Assembly: GCF_002873395.1 (NCBI RefSeq)
Contig: NZ_MCUV01000004.1
Span: 62,001 to 126,000 of the forward strand
DNA: 64,000 bases
Source: Vibrio sp. 10N.286.49.B3
GTDB lineage: Bacteria; Pseudomonadota; Gammaproteobacteria; Enterobacterales; Vibrionaceae
Direction: 5' to 3'
This document shows, piece by piece, positions 38,310-46,277 of this stretch (position 1 is its first letter; each line of letters opens with the position of its first letter). The position numbers were made by a program, and so were the translations under genes. The notes beneath the pieces are model-generated. The model was not told the DNA's origin. It saw only the letters and a list, made by a program, of their open reading frames with translations, and did not search any database.

Positions 38310-40430
38310 TTGTATCTATTCGATAGCCTCAAAGACGTTGCCCAAGAATATCTAACAGAGCCTCAGGTAGAGGCTCTGCGTCAATCTTTTGTGGTAGCGC
38401 GGGACGCGCATGAGGGGCAAAGTCGCTCTAGTGGCGAGCCTTATATCATTCACCCGGTTGCTGTTGCTCGGATCTTGGCGGAAATGCGCCTTGATACAGA
38501 GACACTTCAAGCAGCACTTCTTCATGATGTCATCGAAGATACCGAAGTCAGTAAAGAAGAACTTGAAGCTCAATTTGGCACTACCGTTGCTGAGTTAGTG
38601 GATGGGGTATCTAAACTCGATAAACTTAAGTTTCGAGATCGCAAAGAAGCCCAAGCGGAAAACTTCCGTAAAATGGTGCTGGCGATGGTACAAGACATTC
38701 GTGTCATCTTAATCAAACTGGCAGACCGAACTCACAACATGCGTACACTTGGGGCACTTCGTCCTGACAAAAAGCGTCGTATTGCTCGTGAAACTCTAGA
38801 AATTTATTCACCTCTTGCCCACCGTCTGGGTATCCACAATATTAAAACCGAATTGGAAGAGTTAGGCTTTGAAGCGCTCTACCCTAATCGTTATCGCGTT
38901 TTAAAAAATGTGGTGAAAGCGGCGCGTGGTAATCGTAAAGAGATGATCCAACGTATCCATAGCGAAATCGAAGGTCGACTGCATGATGTCGGTCTATCGG
39001 CACGCGTCTTTGGTCGTGAGAAGAACCTGTTCTCCATCTATAACAAGATGAAAAGTAAAGAGCAGCGTTTCCACACCATTATGGATATCTACGCATTCCG
39101 TATTGTCGTTGACTCTGCTGATACGTGTTATCGCGCATTGGGTCAAGCACACAACTTATACAAGCCACGTCCTGGTCGAGTAAAAGATTACATTGCTGTG
39201 CCAAAAGCCAACGGCTATCAATCGATTCATACTTCAATGGTAGGTCCTCATGGCGTACCGGTTGAAGTGCAGATCCGTACTGAAGATATGGATCAAATGG
39301 CGGATAAAGGGGTCGCGGCGCACTGGTCTTATAAAGGCAATGGCGATCGCACTGGCACCACCGCGCAAGTGAAAGCCCAACGCTGGATGCAAAGCTTATT
39401 AGAGCTGCAACAGAGTGCGGGTAACTCGTTTGAATTTATCGAGAACGTAAAATCTGATCTTTTCCCGGATGAGATTTTTGTTTTCACGCCGAAAGGACGC
39501 ATTGTTGAGCTTCCTGCCGATGCGACTCCGGTTGATTTTGCTTACGCTGTGCATACCGATGTCGGTAACATGTGTGTTGGTGCGCGTGTGGACATGAACC
39601 CATACCCACTGAGCAAATCACTGCGTAATGGTCAAACGATTGAAATTATTAGTGCTCCGGGCGCTCGTCCGAATGCCGCTTGGCTTAACTATGTCGTGAC
39701 ATCGCGTGCACGTACTAAGATCCGCCAAGTACTGAAAACCATGCGTCGTGCCGATTCGGTTACGCTTGGTCGTCGCCTACTTAATCACGCCCTTGGTCAA
39801 CACTCCATTAGTGATATTAACCCTGATAACCTTAAACAAGTGCTATCAGAGCAGCGTCTTGAAGATGAAGATGATCTACTCGCTGCAATCGGGTTAGGTG
39901 AACTGATGAGTATCGTTGTTGCTCGCCGTCTATTAGGTGATGCCGATGAACTGACGGAAGTGATCAATAGCGATGGTACGCCAAAACGTAAGCTACCAAT
40001 TCGTGGTGCTGAAGGTATTTTGCTGACCTTTGCTAACTGTTGTCACCCGATTCCTGGCGATGACATTATTGCTCACGTATCACCGGGTCGTGGTCTGGTT
40101 GTGCACCGTGAGAACTGTCCGAATATTCGTGGTTATCAACGTGAATCGGATAAGTACATGGCTGTTGAATGGTCGACTGAGTTTGATCAAGAGTTCATTA
40201 CTGAGTTACGTGTTGATGTCCATAATCAGCAAGGTGCGTTGGCAGAACTCACCAATGTTATCTCACAAACTGGCTCGAATATTCATGGTCTATCAACCGA
40301 AGAGCGAGATGGTCGTCTTTATACGGTTTCTGTATTGCTAACCACTAAAGACCGTATTCACTTAGCGAAAATCATGAAGCATATTCGTGTGATGCCAGGA
40401 ACGCTTAAAGTTCGTCGTCGCCGTAACTAA
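38310..40430 (+). CDS. spoT: Bifunctional (p)ppGpp synthase/hydrolase SpoT
   Basis: SpoT hydrolyses ppGpp and can make it under fatty-acid or carbon starvation. The 706-residue protein has the HD hydrolase domain (HDVIEDT, about 72-78), the synthetase domain with RPGRVKDYIAVPKANGYQSIHTS, a TGS domain (FVFTPKGRIVELPADATPVDFAYAVHT) and a C-terminal ACT domain. The start is TTG, giving MYLFDSL as in E. coli SpoT; no nearer ATG keeps this N-terminus. It follows rpoZ by 39 bases. In E. coli trmH and recG follow; here a terminator and a defence cassette intervene before recG. Confidence 0.96.
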   Translation: MYLFDSLKDVAQEYLTEPQVEALRQSFVVARDAHEGQSRSSGEPYIIHPVAVARILAEMRLDTETLQAALLHDVIEDTEVSKEELEAQFGTTVAELVDGVSKLDKLKFRDRKEAQAENFRKMVLAMVQDIRVILIKLADRTHNMRTLGALRPDKKRRIARETLEIYSPLAHRLGIHNIKTELEELGFEALYPNRYRVLKNVVKAARGNRKEMIQRIHSEIEGRLHDVGLSARVFGREKNLFSIYNKMKSKEQRFHTIMDIYAFRIVVDSADTCYRALGQAHNLYKPRPGRVKDYIAVPKANGYQSIHTSMVGPHGVPVEVQIRTEDMDQMADKGVAAHWSYKGNGDRTGTTAQVKAQRWMQSLLELQQSAGNSFEFIENVKSDLFPDEIFVFTPKGRIVELPADATPVDFAYAVHTDVGNMCVGARVDMNPYPLSKSLRNGQTIEIISAPGARPNAAWLNYVVTSRARTKIRQVLKTMRRADSVTLGRRLLNHALGQHSISDINPDNLKQVLSEQRLEDEDDLLAAIGLGELMSIVVARRLLGDADELTEVINSDGTPKRKLPIRGAEGILLTFANCCHPIPGDDIIAHVSPGRGLVVHRENCPNIRGYQRESDKYMAVEWSTEFDQEFITELRVDVHNQQGALAELTNVISQTGSNIHGLSTEERDGRLYTVSVLLTTKDRIHLAKIMKHIRVMPGTLKVRRRRN

Positions 40431-40455
40431 TCTTACTAAGCACGAGTCTATATGC

Positions 40456-40497
40456 AGAAAGCCAGAAAGAAGTTCATCCTTCCTTCTGGCTTTTTTG
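40456..40497 (+). terminator. Terminator after spoT
   Basis: AAAGCCAGAAAGAAG pairs with CTTCCTTCTGGCTTT (one mismatch) around a TTCATC loop and is followed by TTT. It separates recG from spoT transcription. Confidence 0.88.
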
Positions 40498-40844
40498 TCT
40501 CTGAACTGCTCTCGTCACATCATAGGTCCGCATTAGCCATAAAAAGTAAAGTCGGTGATGTAACAGAGTCGCCATTTATCGCCTTCATTACAGATCATGA
40601 TTTCTACTGGATGAAGCCCACCAGCTTCAGCGTTGTGAAAGCGAGTTGAGATAGGCAGCTCGCAACTCGGCTTATTCAAGACCATATCTTGATATCCTAA
40701 CAAACGATACGTTTAACGAGAAGAGCGTTCTAATTTAGGGGTGTTTTGGGTTTGGTGTTATAAATATCTGGATAATTATATAAAGCAATTAGAATTATGA
40801 AAGTTGCGGTATAATGGTGAGTTAATTGTGTTAAGTATAGTATT
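40498..40844. other. Gene-free stretch before the defence cassette
   Basis: The stretch becomes markedly AT-rich after about 40720. It holds a perfect -10 TATAAT at 40810-40815, without a good -35, as the only promoter candidate for the cassette. No direct repeats, integrase or attachment site are visible. Confidence 0.55.
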
Positions 40845-40865
40845 TTGGAATATCAGTTGGGATTT

Positions 40866-42113
40866 ATGAGCATTAACTCTTTAGAAAGTATAGAAAATTT
40901 ATTATCTCCGTTAGCAGAACCTCATAAACCGGAAGGTACGGAAACCAAAGCTGTTGTCGATCAATGGATACATGCGATTGCTACGGATAGTCAATTTTTC
41001 TGTAAAAAGGATTTAATCTCAGCTGATGAATTAAAAAATAATGTGATGACTCGCTTACAGTCGGAAGGTCTGTTCACTGATCGTGCTACCTTTTTTGATA
41101 TTGTATTTAATAGCTTGGAGCTAAAACCAAGTAAGAGTAGTAATTTTAAATTCATTGATTTATTTGCGGGCATAGGCGGAGTACGTTTGGGTTTTCAAAA
41201 CAATGGTGGAACCTGTGTGTTTTCATCAGAGTTTGATAAATTTGCTCAAGCGACATATCGTAATAATCATGGTGAATTTCCATTTGGGGATATTACTTCT
41301 GTTGAGCCTACTCACATCCCTGATCATGATGTACTTTTAGCTGGGTTTCCTTGTCAGCCATTTTCACACGCAGGTTTGAAGTTAGGTATTGATGATACTC
41401 GAGGTACATTATTTCATAATATCGCGCGTATCATTGAAGAGAAACAGCCAAAGTTTGCACTATTAGAAAATGTAAAAGGTCTAGTGAGCCACGATAAAGG
41501 GCATACGTTAAAAGTTATTCTTAAAACACTCACTGATATTGGTTACAGCTGCAATATTCCTAAAGAACTGATTGAAAATGGAACTGCTAAACAGATTCAA
41601 ATTGAAGCTAAAAAAATGATAATGAAATCTGTTGATTTTGGTGTTCCACAAAATAGGCAGCGTATCTATATTGTATTATGGAGAGATGGCTTAATTGAGA
41701 AATTTGAATACCCTAAGCCACTGGATATAATAACTAAAGTTGCTGATATTTTAGAAGATAAACCTTCCGAAAAGCTAACTATTTCAGATCGTTTATGGGC
41801 GGGACATCAGCGTAGAAAAATTGAAAATAAAGCTAAAGGTAAAGGCTTTGGATATGGCTTAGTTACACCCGATAGTGAATATACAAACACAATTTCAGCT
41901 CGTTACTACAAAGATGGTAGTGAAATTTTGTTAGCTCAAGACGGTAAGAACCCAAGAAAAATCAGCCCTAGAGAAGCCGCTAGATTGCAAGGATTTCCTG
42001 ATAGTTTTATGCCTAGTGTTTCCAATACTCAAGCATATAAACAGTTTGGAAATAGTGTCTCAGTACCTGTAATCGAGGCACTAGCATTTGAAGTAAATAA
42101 ATATATGGAGTAG
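40866..42113 (+). CDS. DNA (cytosine-5) methyltransferase, EcoRII/Dcm-like, of a McrBC-linked system
   Basis: The 415-residue enzyme has motifs I (DLFAGIGGVRLGF), IV (LLAGFPCQPFSHAG), VI (LLENVKGL), VIII (PQNRQRIYIV), IX (SPREAARLQGFP) and X (FGNSVSVPV) in order. KGKGFGYGLV and TISARYYKDGSEIL in the recognition region are shared with Dcm and M.EcoRII, so a CC-N-GG or CCGG-like site is a reasonable guess. An N-terminal extension of about 90 residues is of unknown function, as in EcoRII. An ATG start is preferred over a TTG seven codons earlier. The next gene starts 4 bases after its stop. It should protect host DNA from the McrBC-like nuclease. Confidence 0.88.
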   Translation: MSINSLESIENLLSPLAEPHKPEGTETKAVVDQWIHAIATDSQFFCKKDLISADELKNNVMTRLQSEGLFTDRATFFDIVFNSLELKPSKSSNFKFIDLFAGIGGVRLGFQNNGGTCVFSSEFDKFAQATYRNNHGEFPFGDITSVEPTHIPDHDVLLAGFPCQPFSHAGLKLGIDDTRGTLFHNIARIIEEKQPKFALLENVKGLVSHDKGHTLKVILKTLTDIGYSCNIPKELIENGTAKQIQIEAKKMIMKSVDFGVPQNRQRIYIVLWRDGLIEKFEYPKPLDIITKVADILEDKPSEKLTISDRLWAGHQRRKIENKAKGKGFGYGLVTPDSEYTNTISARYYKDGSEILLAQDGKNPRKISPREAARLQGFPDSFMPSVSNTQAYKQFGNSVSVPVIEALAFEVNKYME

Positions 42114-42117
42114 TTAA

Positions 42118-43836
42118 TTGAAAGATCTTAATACATACTTAAAGTCGGCAGAATTACAATCGAAGTTTTTGTGTGAACTTGGAATCAGTGGTGGCTTTGT
42201 TAATTTTAGAAATAGCGGAGCCAGAGGAGGAGTTAAGGAGTTCACTGTTTCTTTATCTTCTCTCTTGCAAGGTTTAGAGGATATTAAGGCTAATCTACAG
42301 CACTTTTCTAAGCTGACGAGTTATGTTGAAAAAGAATGGCGTGATGCTGGTTCAAAACATTTTCAAGATCTAGCTCTTAAATCAATGATTACAGTACAAA
42401 CCAAACCATGCTTTACTACATTATCTAAGCTTATTAGTTGGGCAAATCAAGAGGATGAAGCGAAGTTTGATGATAGTACTATTGATTTATCAGTACATGC
42501 ATTAGATGAATCAATTAAACGCGTAACAAAGTTAATAGCTAAATATACTCCTCCTATTAATTCATCAAACTTCACTTCTAGTGCACCACCAATAAAAAAT
42601 ATACCGACAACCCCTTTACCTAAGCCTTTCCTGCTTTTGGCGGGTATCTCCGGGACGGGTAAAACACGCTTTATTCGTAAACAAGTTGAAGCATTGGGGT
42701 CGTTAAGTGAAAGCTATTGTCTGACCTCAGTGCGTCCCGATTGGCACGAGCCGAGTGACTTACTGGGTTACGTATCCCGTCTAAAAGGTCAGTCAGAATA
42801 TGTGAGTACCGACGTTATTGAGTTTATCGCAAAAGCGTGGCGTAGTATCTTTCACGGTGGCTTTACCGTCAGCTCAAAAGTGGATGACTGCGGTGAGTCA
42901 AAATTAGTCGTGCAAGGCAACAGTGAAGCATTGAACCGTGCAATCCCTTACTGGCTCTGTCTCGATGAAATGAATCTGGCACCTGTAGAACAATACTTTG
43001 CAGACTACCTATCCATTATTGAAACCAGAGAGTGGGATTGGGCGAACAGTGATGAGTTTACTTATGGCTGTGATGCACTATTGAGTGCCTCTGTTATCAA
43101 CCATCAAGACTACACTGAACAGCTTCGCAAGCAACTGGGCTTTAAAGATGAGCAATATGATGAATTATGGCAGTTATTTTGTACATATGGCATCAGCATT
43201 CCCTTTAATTTAATTGTTGCTGGCACCGTCAATATGGATGAAACCACGCATGGTTTCTCACGCAAAGTGATTGATCGTGCATTAAGCTTCGATTTCGGTG
43301 AGTTTTTCCCAAATGACATCGACGAATTTTTTGAAGCAAAATCATCCCCAAAAACCCTCAGCTTTCCTATTTACAGCCAAGCCAAACTTGAAAAATTCGA
43401 AACGGTTACTGCTGACCCTGATGCAAGCAAAACTACCACCTTCTTTAAGGTGATTAATACGGTGCTAAAAGGAACACCATTTGAACTTGCCTTTCGCGCG
43501 TTTAATGAGTTATGTCTGTCCGTTATTAGCTTTGCACCAGAAAATGAAGAGCATTTAGCCGCCGTTTTTGATGACTTTTTGATGTGTAAAGTACTACCCC
43601 GCATTGAAGGTGATGAAGATAAACTCACCACACAAGAAGGCGAGCCATTGCTGGAAACATTACAAAAAGAGATAAGCCAAACACTGAGCAGTATTTGGGA
43701 CAGTGAGCGAATCGATTTGCTACGTGAAGGTAAAGAGGCTGCGAATAAAATCGTAACGGTACAATGCCGCTCTAAGATAAAACTGACAGCCATGCAGATC
43801 AAATTAGACAACGGCTTTACATCATTTTGGCCATAG
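42118..43836 (+). CDS. McrB-like AAA+ NTPase
   Basis: The 572-residue protein starts at TTG with GGAG in the end of the methylase gene, implying coupled translation. Residues 1-160 form an unrecognised N-terminal domain, the place where McrB proteins carry their DNA-recognition domain. The AAA+ module follows: Walker A AGISGTGKT (175-183), Walker B CLDEMN (281-286) and GTVNMDETTHGFSRKVIDRA (369-388), the McrB sensor region with the Asn-x-x-Asp motif. McrB-type motors are GTP-driven translocases that recruit a nuclease. The N-terminal part is AT-rich and the motor part clearly more GC-rich, suggesting a mosaic gene. Confidence 0.88.
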   Translation: MKDLNTYLKSAELQSKFLCELGISGGFVNFRNSGARGGVKEFTVSLSSLLQGLEDIKANLQHFSKLTSYVEKEWRDAGSKHFQDLALKSMITVQTKPCFTTLSKLISWANQEDEAKFDDSTIDLSVHALDESIKRVTKLIAKYTPPINSSNFTSSAPPIKNIPTTPLPKPFLLLAGISGTGKTRFIRKQVEALGSLSESYCLTSVRPDWHEPSDLLGYVSRLKGQSEYVSTDVIEFIAKAWRSIFHGGFTVSSKVDDCGESKLVVQGNSEALNRAIPYWLCLDEMNLAPVEQYFADYLSIIETREWDWANSDEFTYGCDALLSASVINHQDYTEQLRKQLGFKDEQYDELWQLFCTYGISIPFNLIVAGTVNMDETTHGFSRKVIDRALSFDFGEFFPNDIDEFFEAKSSPKTLSFPIYSQAKLEKFETVTADPDASKTTTFFKVINTVLKGTPFELAFRAFNELCLSVISFAPENEEHLAAVFDDFLMCKVLPRIEGDEDKLTTQEGEPLLETLQKEISQTLSSIWDSERIDLLREGKEAANKIVTVQCRSKIKLTAMQIKLDNGFTSFWP

Positions 43837-43857
43837 AGGCGCTAGGAAGAATGAACA

Positions 43858-46191
43858 GTGACGATTAAGGATAAGCGCGCCACCATCAAGTTTAAGCATC
43901 CAGACTTTACGCTTTATATCTGTTGTGATGATATCGTAAAGCCGCTTAAAAAAATGAAGCATACCTATTTACAGCGTAGTGTTGCCTTACCTAGTGGGGA
44001 CATCATTGCTGTTTTAATCGATCAAGAACCCGCAAGCTTTGATAATGGTGAGCCTTTAGAAACACCATTCTTTTTTGAAAACCGCCAATATTGGTTTGAA
44101 ATTGAATTTAACCATCATGTTCAGAATAACTCAGCGGCTGTGCACCATAAGCATCGATTAATTGAAAAAGCATTTCATTTAAACCGCAAAGGCAACGCAC
44201 TGCAAGGCGCGCTGAACTTTGGTAATGATATTGGTCACTGCCATTTTGCAGTTGAGTATCTTGTCGCAGGTAAATCTTGTTCTGTTGATATTCGTTTCAA
44301 TATTTTTGCAACCAAAATGGTCATGGAGCAAGACCTCACTCTGATCAACCAAGCTATTGATAGTATTTATCCTTTATGGCGTTACAGTTTAATCAGTAAA
44401 ACCAGTCAGCAGGTGAGTAAATCAAACCGCAGCACTGATAAATTTGAACTGTTTTGGTTGGCGCAATTTGAAAGATTAGTGACTGAATTCGCGCGAGGAG
44501 TTAAGCAAATAATCAACGCTCCTCACCATCGTTTACAGTCATTCACCAAACAGCAAAAGCTCGACCGAATTAATAAGCAACAAAAGCCAAAGCAAACAGA
44601 AAAAGCCCAACAATTGCTAGCCAGTGGTGTGGCGAACCCGCGAATGAGCGTTAACTACAAAAAGCTCCATATCGATACGCCAGAAAACCGTTTTATCAAA
44701 ATGGTGATTAATCACATTACGGATAACTTAAAAAATATCATTATCGCTATTAATAGCAATGATAAAACCAAAGCCTCTCACTCTTTTATTGATAAGTTAA
44801 ACACATGGCACAACACATTCAATAAGATGAAAAATCAACAGTTTTGGCGAGAGGTGGGTCACTTTAATGGACTAAACAGTGATTCTAAAGTGCTTCAGCA
44901 AGGTAATGGTTATGCGAAAGTGTATAAGGTTTGGCAGCAATTAAAGCACTACCTAAATAAAACCGGAAAGGGTGCAGATATAGCCGTTAAATCAGTGGCT
45001 GATTTATATGAAATCTGGTGTTTTGTTGAGGTGATGGAGGTAATTAAAAGCCTAGGATTTGAAGAGCAAAAAAGAGAGCTATTTAAACTCAAACAAGTTC
45101 AATTTGAAAAACAGTTTAGTAAAAATGGCATGGCAGCGGCCTTTGAATATCATCGAAGTGATGGTATGAAAATCAAACTAGCACATGAACCAACTTTTGC
45201 ACCTAATCATAAGGCGGATAATCGTACCTGGCTGGCAAAGCAACGACCAGATATTGTACTGCAAGTTATCTTGGCAAATCAGGAATCATTCTTCATTATA
45301 TTTGATGCAAAATATCGGATTGATAATGAACAGATAGCCGGTAAGGATGCCGTGCCAGAAGATGCGATAAATCAAATGCACCGTTATCGTGATGCCATTA
45401 TTCACCAGCAAAAACTCACCAATGAAGCCCCGATAAAAAGTCGTCCGGTAATGGGTGCTTTTGCCTTGTATCCTGGTTTTTGCGATCAAACGACCATCAG
45501 TAATCCATATCAAGAGGCGATTGACCAAATTGGCATCGGAGCGTTTGCCTTATTACCAAGTGACACTAATCAGCAAAGCCATCGTGTATGGCTGCAAGAT
45601 TATCTAAAACTAAAATTGGGAATGAATACCAATCCCTACCAGCAGCGCAGTCAGGATTACTATTTTGTAGAAGAGGCTGCACGAATTGCACCTTATGGAC
45701 AGAATGTAGTACGACATACTGGTTTGACGATGGTTGCACCGTTAAATGAACTAAACCGTCATTCGCACTATATTCAACAAGCAAGAGAAGGCAAGTTAAA
45801 GGGTTACCACACTCAATTGTTGGCCACTAACCGTCAAAACATTCATCGTAATATCATTCGTGAAGTGCGTTATTTCATCGTCACCGTTCGCAGCCAAGAT
45901 GACGGTAATATGCAGGTTGGTCAATACCTTTACCATGTACGAAATGTTAAATTGATGCCAAGACACAGCATTGATGAAACGTTCACAGGCAAGACAAGCA
46001 CCGATAGTCGCCTTTATTGGTTTTTTGAGTTTTCAGCAGGACCAATCAAGCTTGAAAGTGAAATTGAAGTGCCTTATGAAGCACACTTTAAGTTTAAATT
46101 AACGAAAGCAGAGCACCTGAAACAAATACAACATTGGGATGATATCACCGGTGAGTTTCAGTTATATAACGGCCTAGATAACACATGGTGA
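43858..46191 (+). CDS. McrC-like DUF2357 / PD-(D/E)XK nuclease
   Basis: The 777-residue protein has a long N-terminal DUF2357-like region, the VADLYEIWCFVEVMEVI helix, and a PD-(D/E)XK site: RPDIVLQV (Asp465) followed by FFIIFDAKYRI (Asp483, Lys485), then INQMHRYRDAI. This is the catalytic layout of nuclease partners of McrB-like motors. After about residue 570 comes an extra C-terminal domain (WFFEFSAGPIKLESEIEVPYE) that I cannot assign. The start is GTG with AGGA 10 bases upstream. Together with the methylase and the McrB-like gene it forms a GTP-type restriction system resembling LlaJI or BsuMI in gene content. Confidence 0.82.
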   Translation: MTIKDKRATIKFKHPDFTLYICCDDIVKPLKKMKHTYLQRSVALPSGDIIAVLIDQEPASFDNGEPLETPFFFENRQYWFEIEFNHHVQNNSAAVHHKHRLIEKAFHLNRKGNALQGALNFGNDIGHCHFAVEYLVAGKSCSVDIRFNIFATKMVMEQDLTLINQAIDSIYPLWRYSLISKTSQQVSKSNRSTDKFELFWLAQFERLVTEFARGVKQIINAPHHRLQSFTKQQKLDRINKQQKPKQTEKAQQLLASGVANPRMSVNYKKLHIDTPENRFIKMVINHITDNLKNIIIAINSNDKTKASHSFIDKLNTWHNTFNKMKNQQFWREVGHFNGLNSDSKVLQQGNGYAKVYKVWQQLKHYLNKTGKGADIAVKSVADLYEIWCFVEVMEVIKSLGFEEQKRELFKLKQVQFEKQFSKNGMAAAFEYHRSDGMKIKLAHEPTFAPNHKADNRTWLAKQRPDIVLQVILANQESFFIIFDAKYRIDNEQIAGKDAVPEDAINQMHRYRDAIIHQQKLTNEAPIKSRPVMGAFALYPGFCDQTTISNPYQEAIDQIGIGAFALLPSDTNQQSHRVWLQDYLKLKLGMNTNPYQQRSQDYYFVEEAARIAPYGQNVVRHTGLTMVAPLNELNRHSHYIQQAREGKLKGYHTQLLATNRQNIHRNIIREVRYFIVTVRSQDDGNMQVGQYLYHVRNVKLMPRHSIDETFTGKTSTDSRLYWFFEFSAGPIKLESEIEVPYEAHFKFKLTKAEHLKQIQHWDDITGEFQLYNGLDNTW

Positions 46192-46277
46192 ACACAACAC
46201 CAATAGAAAAAGTCTGTACAAAAAGACAGTAAAGTGCTTGAATTCATTTATCTAGGTTTTTAATTTTTGAGCGTTTT

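Noticed and set aside
40431..40865. Looked for trmH remnants or an integrase/attachment site at the spoT-cassette junction
   Set aside because: No rRNA/tRNA methylase motif, no integrase fragment and no direct repeat shared with the recG side could be found by eye.
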